From Candidatus Kutchimonas denitrificans (GTDB lineage Bacteria; Gemmatimonadota; Gemmatimonadetes; Palauibacterales; KS3-K002): a stretch of DNA of 61,646 nucleotides. The DNA is taken from assembly GCA_011774835.1 (NCBI GenBank), contig JAACAK010000137.1:1-61646 (forward strand), in the 5' to 3' direction. The position numbers and the translations under genes are program-made. The notes under the pieces were generated by a model. The model was not told the DNA's origin. It was given only the letters and a program-made list of their open reading frames with translations, and did no database searches. Numbering within the stretch: the stretch's first letter is position 1; each line of letters opens with the position of its first letter. Positions 40,767-49,239 of the stretch are shown here, one piece after another.

Positions 40767-42443
40767 GTGAACAGCCAGCAGAGAATCCATCCCGCAGCCA
40801 TCGCGATCGCGATCGTCGGTCTCGTCCACGCCGGCTGCGCCGGTGAGCCCGACGAGGCTCGGGTCGAACCGGCGTTGCAGACCATCACGGCCCAGGAGCT
40901 GGCCGACCATGTCCAGACTCTCGCCTCGGATGAGTTCCGAGGCCGGCTGCCCGGTACCGTCGGCGAGGAGAAGACCCTCGACTATCTGGTCGGCCATGCC
41001 GAGGATATCGGGCTCCAGCCCGGCAACGGTGACAGCTGGTTCCAGGAAGTGCCCCTCGTCGCCATCACCGCGGATCCCGACATGACGTTCAGCGTCGGCG
41101 ATGGCGGGACCGTGAATCAGTACGGGTACGGCGATGATTTCATGGCGTGGACCACTCGGGTGGTCGATCAAACCGAACTCGAGGGCTCCGAGCTCGTCTT
41201 TGTCGGCTTCGGAATCGTCGCCCCGGAGTACGACTGGGACGACTACGAGGGCATCGACGTCACCGGCAAGACGGTGGTGATCCTGGTCAACGATCCCGGC
41301 TACTACACGGAGGACCCCGAGCTGTTCAACGGTCGAGCGATGACCTATTACGGGCGCTGGACCTACAAGTACGAGGAGGCCGCCCGCCAGGGCGCCGCCG
41401 GCGCGATGATCATCCACGAGACCGCGCCCGCCGCTTATGGATGGTCGACCGTGGAGGGGAGCTGGGCTGGCCCGCAGTTCCACATGGTGCCCGAGGACAA
41501 CAACATGTCCCGGGTCAAAGTCGAGGGATGGTTCCAGTACGACGTGGCGAACGAGATCTTCGAGATGGCCGGCGAGGACATGCAAGCCCTCAGCCGCCAG
41601 GCGCTCTCCCGCGATTTCGAGGCCGTGCCCCTCGGCCTCGACGCCTCGGTCACCGTTCGCAACACCATCCAGCGGTCGACGTCGAACAACGTCTTCGGTC
41701 TGCTGCCCGGCAGCGAGCGGCCCGATGAGTACGTCATCTATATGGGGCATTGGGATCATCTGGGGGCGGACCTCGGCCTGGAAGGCGACTCGATCTACAA
41801 CGGCGCCCTCGACAACGCCACCGGCACCGCCGGGATATTGGAATTGGCCGAGGCGTTCGTATCGCTCGACGCCAACCCCGAGCGCTCCATGGTCTTCTGG
41901 TGGACCACCGCCGAGGAACAGGGTCTGCTCGGAGCCGCCTACTATGCCGCCAATCCGATCTATCCGCTGGACCAGACCGTCGCGGCCGTCAATATCGACG
42001 GTCTCAACATCTACGGCCCGATGCGGGATATCTTCGTGGTCGGCTACGGCAACTCCGAACTGGACGAGTACCTCATCGCGGCGGCCGAGGAGCAAGATCG
42101 GGTGGTCAAGCCCGATCCCGAGCCCGAGAAGGGCTACTTCTATCGCTCCGATCACTTCCCTTTGGCCAAGCAGGGCGTACCGGCTCTGTACACCGATACG
42201 GGCAACGAGCATGTCGAGCACGGCGAACAGTGGACTCGCGACAAGAAGGACGAGTGGATCGCCAACCACTACCACCAGGTGAGCGACGAGTACAGCGCCG
42301 ACTGGGACCTGAGAGGGGCTGTCGATGACCTGCAGCTCTTCTTCATGATCGGTTACGAGCTGGCCAACGAGCAGACCTACCCCGAGTGGCGCGAGGGTAC
42401 GGAGTTCAAGGCGAAGCGCGAAGCGATGATGGGCACGGAGTGA
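40767..42443 (+). CDS. M28 family zinc peptidase, exported
   Basis: A 558-residue aminopeptidase-type M28 protein. The N terminus has a short hydrophobic stretch ending HAGC, a possible lipoprotein site with a non-ideal -3 residue. A PA-like domain occupies about residues 130-300. Zinc ligands are expected in YMGHWDHLG (His), GALDNATGTAG (Asp), TTAEEQGLLG (Glu pair), VNIDGLN (Asp) and YRSDHFPL (His). The GTG start follows AAAGGGGAAGCAAG. The enzyme probably trims peptides in the periplasm or on the surface. A palindromic repeat lies directly past its stop. Confidence 0.9.
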   Translation: MNSQQRIHPAAIAIAIVGLVHAGCAGEPDEARVEPALQTITAQELADHVQTLASDEFRGRLPGTVGEEKTLDYLVGHAEDIGLQPGNGDSWFQEVPLVAITADPDMTFSVGDGGTVNQYGYGDDFMAWTTRVVDQTELEGSELVFVGFGIVAPEYDWDDYEGIDVTGKTVVILVNDPGYYTEDPELFNGRAMTYYGRWTYKYEEAARQGAAGAMIIHETAPAAYGWSTVEGSWAGPQFHMVPEDNNMSRVKVEGWFQYDVANEIFEMAGEDMQALSRQALSRDFEAVPLGLDASVTVRNTIQRSTSNNVFGLLPGSERPDEYVIYMGHWDHLGADLGLEGDSIYNGALDNATGTAGILELAEAFVSLDANPERSMVFWWTTAEEQGLLGAAYYAANPIYPLDQTVAAVNIDGLNIYGPMRDIFVVGYGNSELDEYLIAAAEEQDRVVKPDPEPEKGYFYRSDHFPLAKQGVPALYTDTGNEHVEHGEQWTRDKKDEWIANHYHQVSDEYSADWDLRGAVDDLQLFFMIGYELANEQTYPEWREGTEFKAKREAMMGTE

Positions 42444-42447
42444 GTTG

Positions 42448-44283
42448 GTGTGCGGTATGCAGTGCGCCGGTATGCGGTGGATGAGGCAGACGGCTAGAAG
42501 GCGATTTCGGCCGGCCTCCCGCCCTACCGGCGCACGCCCACCGCATACCCGCGCACGCCCACCTCACACCGGCGCACCGCACACCGCACACTTTACCTTT
42601 TCCGCGCTCCTTCTGAGCCTCACGGCCGCAGCCAGCGCTGCCGCTCAGTCCGCCGCCCTCGACGCCGATGTACGTTGGTTGATGGACGCGGCTGGGATCC
42701 CCGGGCTCAGCCTCGCCGTCATCGATTCCGGCGCGGTGGACTGGACCGCGGCCTACGGCGTCAAGAACGTCGCGACCGGCGAGCCGGTCGACCGCAACAC
42801 CGTCTTCGAGGCCGCTTCGTTGAGCAAGCCGGTCCTGGCCTACGCGGCGCTGCGCATGGTGGCCCGCGGTGAGCTCGATCTCGACGAGCCGCTCTGGAAC
42901 GTGCTGGCCTACGATCGCCTGCGGACGGATGAACGTGGTCGTCGCATCACCCCACGTCTGGTGCTCACCCACACGACCGGGTTGCCCAACTGGGGTGGCA
43001 CGCCGTTGGAGTTCGTTCGCGATCCCGGTGATTCTTGGGGCTATTCCGGCGAGGGCTTCGTCTTCCTGCAGCGCGCACTCGAAACCAAGACCGGTCGCTC
43101 CCTCGATGAGATCGCCCGACGCGAGGTGTTCGAGCCCCTCGGCATGACCCGGAGCAGCTACGTGTGGATTCCCGCCTACGACTCTCTGGCCGCCACGCCC
43201 CACGACCTGCTGGGCGACCCGCGCGAGAAGAACAAACCCGCCGAGGCGAACGGCGCCGCCAGCCTGCATACCACCGCGGACGATTACGCCCGGTTCGTCG
43301 CCGCTGTGATTAAGGGCGAGGGGCTGCCGGCCCAGCTGGCCGATTCGATGATCGCGCCGCTTGTGCCGGTGGACAACTGGGGCGCGGAGGACCGGCGCGC
43401 CGGTCTGTTCTGGGGCCTGGGCTGGGGGATTCAACAGGGCGAGCGTGGGCAGGCGATCTGGCACTGGGGAGACAACGGGAACTTCCGCTGCTATGTCATC
43501 GCCTATCCGGAGGAAGGCCGTGGCCTCGTATACTTCACCAACAGCTTCAACGGCCTGTCGATCGCCGAGGACGTGGTGACGCTGGTCGTCGAGGACACGC
43601 ACCCGGCGATCGCCTGGCTCGATTACGACCGCTACGACGATCCGTTGCGTCGCGGTCGTATCGAGCTCCGTCGGGCGTACCTGCAGAACGGCATCCATGC
43701 GGCCCTCGACGTCATTCACGAGGTCGCCGCCGCCGACGAAGAACTGGCCGCCGCCGGGCTGATCGATCTCGGCTCGTTCGCCCTCGACCGCGGCGCGAGC
43801 CAGGACGCGGTCTCCATCTTCCGCATCGCCGTCTACGAGTCGCCTACGGCGGCCAACTGGTTCCGGTTGGCCGAAGCGGCGACCGCGGCAGGCGAATACC
43901 GCGTCGCCCTCGACGCGTACGAGCGGGCGGTCTCGCTCGACCCCGAACGGGTGGAAGAGCTGCGTCCCCGCATCGAGTGGCTGGAAGAAGGGCTGGCGGC
44001 CGCCGCCCAGCCCCTGGACTTGAGCCCCGACCAGCTGGCGGCTTACGTCGGCAGCTACGGTCCCCGTCACATCGCCCTCGAGGACGGAAGTCTGTACTAC
44101 CAGCGCCAGGGCGCCACCGCACGCACGCGCCTCCTTCCACTGACCCGTGAGCTCTTCGCCCTCGAATCGACCGATACGTTCCGGATTCGATTCGTGTTCG
44201 ACGAGGACGGCCGGCCGGTCAAGATCATCGGTCTCTATTCCGACGGCCGAACCGACGAGAGTCCTCGCGACGACATGCCATAG
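42448..44283 (+). CDS. Serine hydrolase, beta-lactamase/PBP-like, with unusual N terminus
   Basis: An approximately 611-residue beta-lactamase-family (class C-like) protein. The SxxK motif is ASLSKP, WGYSGEGF supplies the Tyr motif, and HWGDNGNFRCY the later His-x-Gly-type box. A C-terminal part with helical TPR-like repeats (AASQDAV... region, about 430-530) and a final beta domain follow. A signal peptide (SALLLSLTAAASAAAQ) sits about 45 residues in; the preceding stretch is translated repeat DNA (ARPPHTRARPPHTGAP), so the true start is uncertain. GTG 42448 has GGAG seven bases upstream; TTG 42445 and ATGs at 42457, 42472 and 42481 are alternatives. Confidence 0.82.
   Translation: MCGMQCAGMRWMRQTARRRFRPASRPTGARPPHTRARPPHTGAPHTAHFTFSALLLSLTAAASAAAQSAALDADVRWLMDAAGIPGLSLAVIDSGAVDWTAAYGVKNVATGEPVDRNTVFEAASLSKPVLAYAALRMVARGELDLDEPLWNVLAYDRLRTDERGRRITPRLVLTHTTGLPNWGGTPLEFVRDPGDSWGYSGEGFVFLQRALETKTGRSLDEIARREVFEPLGMTRSSYVWIPAYDSLAATPHDLLGDPREKNKPAEANGAASLHTTADDYARFVAAVIKGEGLPAQLADSMIAPLVPVDNWGAEDRRAGLFWGLGWGIQQGERGQAIWHWGDNGNFRCYVIAYPEEGRGLVYFTNSFNGLSIAEDVVTLVVEDTHPAIAWLDYDRYDDPLRRGRIELRRAYLQNGIHAALDVIHEVAAADEELAAAGLIDLGSFALDRGASQDAVSIFRIAVYESPTAANWFRLAEAATAAGEYRVALDAYERAVSLDPERVEELRPRIEWLEEGLAAAAQPLDLSPDQLAAYVGSYGPRHIALEDGSLYYQRQGATARTRLLPLTRELFALESTDTFRIRFVFDEDGRPVKIIGLYSDGRTDESPRDDMP
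42450..42589. repeat. Intergenic palindromic repeat (CACACCGCA-type)
   Basis: Arms 42450-42471 and 42568-42589 are complementary at 20 of 22 positions; both mismatches become G-U pairs in a - strand RNA. A second perfect 12-base pairing links 42469-42480 with 42538-42549. The right arm shares the ACCGCACACCGCA words found at 46615-46712 and 47730-47840. The element starts a few bases past the M28 stop and reads into the N terminus of the serine hydrolase. Confidence 0.7.
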
Positions 44284-44462
44284 CGAAATTCTCTGCAGGG
44301 GTGCCAGTGCCGCTCCGCTGGCCTGGCCGTCGCGGAGCGAATATTCGAGGCCGCTGCCGTGTAGATCCTATCGAGAATCGATCGCGATCGGCCGGAAACA
44401 CCGGACGCGTCCATCTCGTTGTGGGGGATAGGGCGCGCCGTTACCCACTGCCCGGAGTCGAC

Positions 44463-45524
44463 GTGTACACGAGCTGCATATACTGCCAGCGCAACCTGGG
44501 TGAGAACGAGGCGATCGAGCATTTTCCCGTCGGTCGCCGCCTCGCCTTCGACGGGGCGCGTGGCCGGCTGTGGGTGATCTGCGAACGCTGCCGGCGCTGG
44601 AACCTGTCGCCCCTGGAGGAGCGCTGGGAGGCGATCGAGGAGTGCGAGCGGCGCTTCCGGGACACGCCCACCAGTTTCTCTACCGATAACATCGGCCTGG
44701 CCCAGGTCCCGGAGGGGCTTCAGCTCGTCCGTGTCGGGCGGCCGGAACGGCGCGAGTTCGCGGCCTGGCGCTACAGCAAGCAGTTTCTAAAGCGCCGCGT
44801 CCGCAATCTCGCCATCGCCGGCATCCGTATCGGCGGCATGGCGGCGATGGCCGTCGCCGGCGTTTACGTCTTCGGCCTGCTCGCCGAGCAGGAAGACCGC
44901 ATCGTCGCCCGGGTCAGATCGAACGACGGGCGCCGCCTCTACGTTCCCCGCAAGGACGCCAAGAGGATCGAGCTCGTCCGTCGTCCCGAGCTCGACGCCG
45001 GCTGGGAGCTCAAGCTGCCGCACCGCGAGCGCGAGCGAAACTGGGGCGTTCTGGGCGCGTGGGGCAAAGGAAAACGACGTTACGTCAGCTTGGACGGGCC
45101 CGTCGCCATTCGCGCCGCCGGCCTGATCCTGCCCAAGGTCAACTCGCTGGGCGGCTCGGGTTCGCAGGTTCGCGAGGCGGTCGAGCTGCTCGATGAGGCC
45201 CGCGACTCCGAACGCCTCTTCCACCGGCTGGCCGCCGACCCGAACGACAGGATCTATAACGCCTCCAACCTGTTCGGCGCCCGGGCCAGCCGCGTCAGCC
45301 GCATGCAGGCCACCGCGCGGCTCGCCCTCGAGATGGCCGCCCACGAAGAGACCGAGCGCCGTGCCCTCGAAGGCGAGCTGGCCGAGCTCGAGGCGGCCTG
45401 GCGCGAGGCGGAGGAGATCGCCGCCATCGCCGACCGCCTGCTGATACCCGAGCGGATCGAGGATTGGATCGGCCGGCAGAAGGCCCGGCTGGTCTCATCG
45501 GAGGGCAAGGACCTCGGCGCCTGA
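44463..45524 (+). CDS. Four-Cys zinc-ribbon paralog family protein B
   Basis: A 353-residue paralog of the protein at 36303. Cys5, Cys8, Cys40 and Cys43 (CIYC, CERC) form the zinc-ribbon head; SPLEERWEAIEECERRF follows. A clear membrane helix lies at about 114-138 (AGIRIGGMAAMAVAGVYVFGLL). The variable middle (VARVRSNDGRRLYVPRKDAK) is beta-rich, then GLILPKVNSLGGSGSQVREAV is shared with C and D. The tail LALEMAAHEETERRALEGEL is conserved. The start is a GTG; upstream in-frame sequence is not family-like. First of three tandem copies (56 bp to the next). Confidence 0.88.
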   Translation: MYTSCIYCQRNLGENEAIEHFPVGRRLAFDGARGRLWVICERCRRWNLSPLEERWEAIEECERRFRDTPTSFSTDNIGLAQVPEGLQLVRVGRPERREFAAWRYSKQFLKRRVRNLAIAGIRIGGMAAMAVAGVYVFGLLAEQEDRIVARVRSNDGRRLYVPRKDAKRIELVRRPELDAGWELKLPHRERERNWGVLGAWGKGKRRYVSLDGPVAIRAAGLILPKVNSLGGSGSQVREAVELLDEARDSERLFHRLAADPNDRIYNASNLFGARASRVSRMQATARLALEMAAHEETERRALEGELAELEAAWREAEEIAAIADRLLIPERIEDWIGRQKARLVSSEGKDLGA

Positions 45525-45580
45525 GCCGGGTGTAGAGGGTTGGGCGGCGCATCACCCGTGTCCGCAGGAACGCGTAGGAC

Positions 45581-46579
45581 ATGTACCAGACCTGCATCTA
45601 CTGCAATCGAAAGCTCGGTTCCAACGAGATCGTCGAGAACTTTCCCGTCGGTCGACGCCTCGCCTTCGATGCCGAGAAGGGTCGGCTGTGGGCGGTCTGC
45701 GAGGGCTGCCGCCGTTGGAACCTGTCGCCTCTCGAGGAGCGCTGGGAGGCCATCGACGAGTGCGAAAGACAGTACCGGGACGGCAAGCGTCGCATCTCCA
45801 CCGACAACATCGGATTGACCCGGTTGCGCGAGGGACTCGAGCTCGTCCGGATCGGACGCCCCCTGAGGCCCGAGTTCGCCGCCTGGCGTTATGGCAAGCA
45901 GTTCATCCGACGTCGCCTCTCCCGCGTCATCAGGGCCGCCGGGCAGACGATCGGCTACCTGTTGATCGGGGTGACGGGCATACCGATCATCATGTTCTTC
46001 CTCACCGATGAGAACTCGAAGGTGATCGCGCGCGTCAAAGACGAGCGGGGCAGACGTCTGGTGATCGCCCGGCGCGACCTGAAGGAGCTCGAGCTGGTTC
46101 AGGGCGTGGGCGAAGGCGACTGGGCGCTCCGCGTACCGTATCGACCGGGCGAGCGATTCGGTAGGTTCGGTCGGGTTCGAGCCAGGGGTCAGCGTGTCAT
46201 CGCACTGCTCGAGGGGTCGCTCGCCATACGGGCGCTCGGGCATATTCTGCCTCGCATCAACTCCTTCGGCGGCACGACGGCCGAAGTGAAGAACGCCGTC
46301 CAACTGATCGAGCAAACCGGGAGCTCTGAAGGCCTGTTGGCCGCCGCCCCGGCGCTCGTACCGCAGACGCGCTTCACCCTGATGGACAAGGACACCCGGC
46401 TGGCGCTCGAGATGGCGGCCCACGAAGAGAGCGAGCGGCGCGCCATGGAAGGCGAGCTGGCGGCGCTGGAAGCGGCGTGGCGCGAGGCGGAAGAGATCGC
46501 CGCCATCGCGGACCGCCTGCTGGCCCCGGCGAGCGTCGACAGCTGGATCGAGCGGCATAAGAACGAGCTCGAGCGCTAG
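45581..46579 (+). CDS. Four-Cys zinc-ribbon paralog family protein C
   Basis: A 332-residue paralog. It keeps the four cysteines (CIYC, CEGC), PVGRRLAFDAEKGRLW, STDNIGLTRL and EFAAWRYGKQF, and has a membrane helix at about 115-140 (GQTIGYLLIGVTGIPIIMFFL). The middle is VIARVKDERGRRLVIARRDLKELELV, and the tail LALEMAAHEESERRAMEGEL with AAIADRLLAPASVDSWI is conserved. AGGA precedes the ATG. Middle copy of the tandem; 131 bp to copy D contain a local repeat. No enzymatic motif is seen. Confidence 0.88.
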   Translation: MYQTCIYCNRKLGSNEIVENFPVGRRLAFDAEKGRLWAVCEGCRRWNLSPLEERWEAIDECERQYRDGKRRISTDNIGLTRLREGLELVRIGRPLRPEFAAWRYGKQFIRRRLSRVIRAAGQTIGYLLIGVTGIPIIMFFLTDENSKVIARVKDERGRRLVIARRDLKELELVQGVGEGDWALRVPYRPGERFGRFGRVRARGQRVIALLEGSLAIRALGHILPRINSFGGTTAEVKNAVQLIEQTGSSEGLLAAAPALVPQTRFTLMDKDTRLALEMAAHEESERRAMEGELAALEAAWREAEEIAAIADRLLAPASVDSWIERHKNELER

Positions 46580-46614
46580 CTGCACCATGAACCGCGAACC
46601 CGCCGCTCCACCTC

Positions 46615-46712
46615 TACGGCACACCGACTTGCCGCACACCGCAAGCCGACGTACCGCAGACCGCACACCGAAATCCCTCCGCAGACCGACGTACCGCACA
46701 CCGCAGACCGAT
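46615..46712. repeat. Tandem ACCGACGTACCGCACACCGCA-like repeat
   Basis: About three imperfect copies of a unit of 22-25 bp with the core CCGACGTACCGCA and ACCGCA lie between paralogs C and D. Two copies (starting near 46647 and 46684) share CCGACGTACCGCA exactly. Related words recur at 42450-42589 and 47730-47840. The repeat ends against the start codon of gene D, so it also serves as that gene's leader. Confidence 0.6.
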
Positions 46713-47715
46713 GTATAGCACCTGTATCTACTGCAACCGCCGCCTGGGTACGAACCACGAGATCGAATCCTTCCCCGTAGGGCGTCGGCTTGCCTTCGAC
46801 GCGGAGAAGGGGCGGTTGTGGGCCATCTGCGAGGTCTGTCGGCGCTGGAATCTCACGCCGCTGGAGGAACGCTGGGAAGCGATCGAGGAGTGCGAACGGC
46901 GATTCAGCGATACGACCCGGCGCTTCTCCACCGACAACATCGGACTGGCCAGGTTGGGCGATGGCCTCGAACTGATCCGAATCGGCAGGCCGCGACGGCC
47001 CGAATTCGCCGCCTGGCGGTACGGCCGCGAGTTCCTGCGCCGCCGCATCCGAAGCATGATCGTCACCGGCACGCAGGTCGTCGTCTCGGTCGCGGGCGCC
47101 TTGTTAGGTGCGGACATCTGGTGGTTCTTCATCTTCGGTGGCAAGAAGCAGGTGGTCGCGCGGCCGCGCCTCGATGACGGGTCACACCTTTACGTCATCA
47201 AGAGCGATCTCAAGCACGTCCGCCTCATGCCCCACTCCGGGGGCGGTTGGGCCCTCCGCGTGCTCTACCGGCCGACCGAAAGACGTGGGCTGTTCGGGGC
47301 ACGGGGGAAGGGAAGGAGGGAGGAAGTCGAGCTGACGGGCCCCACCGCGGTCCGCGCGGCCGGCCTCATCTTGCCACGGGTCAATTCCTGGGGTGGCACC
47401 GACTCGCAGGTCAGGTCGGCCGTCGGGCTGATCGAGGAAGTCCGTGACCCGGAACGATTGTTCGGCCACGTCGCCGAGCGTCACGCGGACATGAGAGGGC
47501 GGGGGACGGTAACGCGGATGGATTCCGAAGTCCGGCTCGCCCTCGAGATGGCGGCCCACGAGGAGAGCGAGCGCCGCGCCCTCGAGGGCGAGTTGGCGAT
47601 CCTGGAGGTCGCCTGGCGCGAAGCCGAAGAGATCGCCGCCATCGCCGACCGCCTCCTGATACCCCAAGAGATCGACCGCTGGATCCACAAGGAAAGGAAA
47701 GAGCCGGACGGCTAA
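46711..47715 (+). CDS. Four-Cys zinc-ribbon paralog family protein D
   Basis: A 334-residue paralog. Cysteines CIYC and CEVC, PVGRRLAFDAEKGRLW, TPLEERWEAIEECERRF, STDNIGLARL and EFAAWRYGREF match the other members. The membrane helix is at about 115-140 (VVVSVAGALLGADIWWFFIF). The middle (VVARPRLDDGSHLYVIKSDL) diverges, GLILPRVNSWGGTDSQVRSAV is shared with B and C, and the tail LALEMAAHEESERRALEGEL is almost identical to them. The leader before the ATG is the repeat at 46615-46712 and has no normal ribosome site. Last of the tandem. Confidence 0.88.
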   Translation: MYSTCIYCNRRLGTNHEIESFPVGRRLAFDAEKGRLWAICEVCRRWNLTPLEERWEAIEECERRFSDTTRRFSTDNIGLARLGDGLELIRIGRPRRPEFAAWRYGREFLRRRIRSMIVTGTQVVVSVAGALLGADIWWFFIFGGKKQVVARPRLDDGSHLYVIKSDLKHVRLMPHSGGGWALRVLYRPTERRGLFGARGKGRREEVELTGPTAVRAAGLILPRVNSWGGTDSQVRSAVGLIEEVRDPERLFGHVAERHADMRGRGTVTRMDSEVRLALEMAAHEESERRALEGELAILEVAWREAEEIAAIADRLLIPQEIDRWIHKERKEPDG

Positions 47716-47729
47716 CCCACTACGAACTC

Positions 47730-47840
47730 GACACACCGATCCACACCCCACCGCACACTATTGCACTGCAGACCGCACACCGTCACTCTCCGCATACCGC
47801 CGCACCGCACACTGCACACCGTCCCACCCTTCCCCACACC
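47730..47840. repeat. Degenerate CACACCGCA-rich spacer
   Basis: A stretch of imperfect ACCGCACAC/ACACCGT words fills the gap between zinc-ribbon gene D and the convergent DUF429 gene. Words such as GACCGCACACCG match the repeat at 46615-46712. No open reading frame of note is present. It may be a remnant of the same repeat family; the start and end are approximate. Confidence 0.5.
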
Positions 47841-47843
47841 CGT

Positions 47844-48596
47844 TTAGAACCAGATCCCCATCCGCAGGCCCCGCGAATCGAGCTCCGGCTGCTGAGGCAG
47901 GTACCTCGCTTTCCCCGTGGCCATGCGCCGGGCGCTCCACGCCGCCGCGTAGGCGTCGACGATGTCGTCCCGATCCACCTCCTCACCCGTCGTCGTCTCC
48001 AGCGCGCCGCGCACGTCGGGGAACCACTTCTCCAGCAGCCGCAGCCGGTCTTCCCGGCCCGCTTTCGTCTTCTTCGAACCCGTCATCGGCTCGCCGTCGT
48101 TCATCGCGGCAAAGCTCAGCTCGGGGTGGACTTCACGGATACGCAGCTGCAGGTCCGGGTTCATCGCGTCGTGAACCTCGCGCAGCTTCGGCAGCAGACC
48201 GTAGACCTGGCGGCTGAGCCCGATGCTGTGCTTCGAGCTCGCCCGGTTGAGCTGCACCGCCCGCTCGTAGCTGTCGGCCGCCAGCGCCGCCCGCACCGGC
48301 GGTGAAAAGACGCTCGAGCCCCGTTTGCGGCCCAGCAGCCTCCGCGCTTCCCGGTCGCAGGCGCGACCGCCCGGCACCGCGATCACCGGCAGGCCGATCG
48401 GGATGTCGACTCCGACGAAGCGAGGCGACTCGGGGAGCTCGATCACCCGCTGGAAGTTCGGGACGATGCGACAGCGCTCGCTGACCACCTGCCGGCTGTC
48501 ACCCAGCTCCACCAGCACCACGACCCAGCCGGCGCGGCACCCGTCCACGCCTGCGACGAATCGCTTACTGCTCGTCCCCGAGCCCAATGAGATCAA
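47844..48596 (-). CDS. DUF429 domain-containing protein
   Basis: A 250-residue protein of the DUF429 group, predicted to have an RNase H-like fold. FVAGVDGCRAGWVVVLVEL near the N terminus supplies the first conserved Asp, VGVDIPIGLP the second, and VREVHPELSFAAMN and EVDRDDIVDAYAAAWSARR are family segments with further acidic residues. Activity is uncharacterised in the family. The TTG at 48594-48596 has a perfect AGGAGG five bases upstream, so it is preferred over later starts. The gene is convergent to the zinc-ribbon tandem. Confidence 0.85.
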   Translation of the reverse strand: MISLGSGTSSKRFVAGVDGCRAGWVVVLVELGDSRQVVSERCRIVPNFQRVIELPESPRFVGVDIPIGLPVIAVPGGRACDREARRLLGRKRGSSVFSPPVRAALAADSYERAVQLNRASSKHSIGLSRQVYGLLPKLREVHDAMNPDLQLRIREVHPELSFAAMNDGEPMTGSKKTKAGREDRLRLLEKWFPDVRGALETTTGEEVDRDDIVDAYAAAWSARRMATGKARYLPQQPELDSRGLRMGIWF

Positions 48597-48900
48597 TCGC
48601 GCCTCCTGTCCCTGCTGCCCCTCGTGCGACCAGGTCGTCGCGGCGTTCGGTCGTTATCTTGATCGCTGGACATGTCGACGACGATAAATCGGCTCGTTCG
48701 ACCGGTTCGGCGGGGTCCGGACTGCTGGCGGCGGTGGGACAGTCGAGGCTCGATCGCGCCCCGAGCCTTCAAGCTCGTGCCGTGGAATGGCGCAGTCAAG
48801 GGTCATCTGGAACGAGACTTGCACCCGCCGCCTGTATAAGGGCGTAATCGGGCCGGCCGATCCAGTCCCGAACCACATCACACCCATCCGCCGAGCGCTG
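48597..48900. other. Intergenic region, DUF429 / ytxJ-like
   Basis: About 304 bp between divergent genes. A frame that continues upstream of the YtxJ-like start (from 48787) is open but not family-like. No repeat or clear promoter consensus is recognised; it presumably holds both promoters. Confidence 0.3.
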
Positions 48901-49239
48901 ATGCTACGGGAGATTCGAACCGAGGCCGAACTGGAAGAGACCCTCGACCAGGATCTGGCGGTCATCTACAAGCACAGCCCGATCTGTGGGAGTTCCAGCT
49001 GGGCCCGGCGTGAGGTTCTCGAGTTCGTCGAGCGGCATCCCGACGTTCCCGTGGTACAGATCGATGTCGTGTCGGAGCGCGATCTGTCCCAAGAAGTCGC
49101 GCGCCGCCTCGACGTGCGTCACCAGTCGCCCCAGGCGATCGTGATCCGTGCCGGCACCGTCCTCTGGAGCGATTCCCATTCCGGGGTCAGTCGCGCCGCC
49201 CTCGAACGTGCGGTGGACCCCGACCGCGGCCGAGGCTAG
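48901..49239 (+). CDS. YtxJ-like monothiol (DUF2847) protein
   Basis: A 112-residue thioredoxin-fold protein of the YtxJ/DUF2847 group, which is linked with bacillithiol-using bacteria. VIYKHSPICGSSSWA holds the single active-site cysteine (typical pattern HS-x-x-C-x-x-S), and QSPQAIVIRAGTVLWSDSHSGVS is the cis-proline and C-terminal region. The ATG at 48901 (MLREIRTEAELEE) fits the family; an upstream in-frame ATG at 48787 would add 38 unlike residues. It overlaps the end of the convergent GH172 gene by four bases. The role is probably de-thiolation of proteins. Confidence 0.84.
   Translation: MLREIRTEAELEETLDQDLAVIYKHSPICGSSSWARREVLEFVERHPDVPVVQIDVVSERDLSQEVARRLDVRHQSPQAIVIRAGTVLWSDSHSGVSRAALERAVDPDRGRG

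Noticed and set aside
42450..47840. CRISPR-like repeat array
   Set aside because: The repeated words are degenerate, unevenly spaced, partly tandem and include a large palindrome; there are no regular unique spacers and no cas genes.
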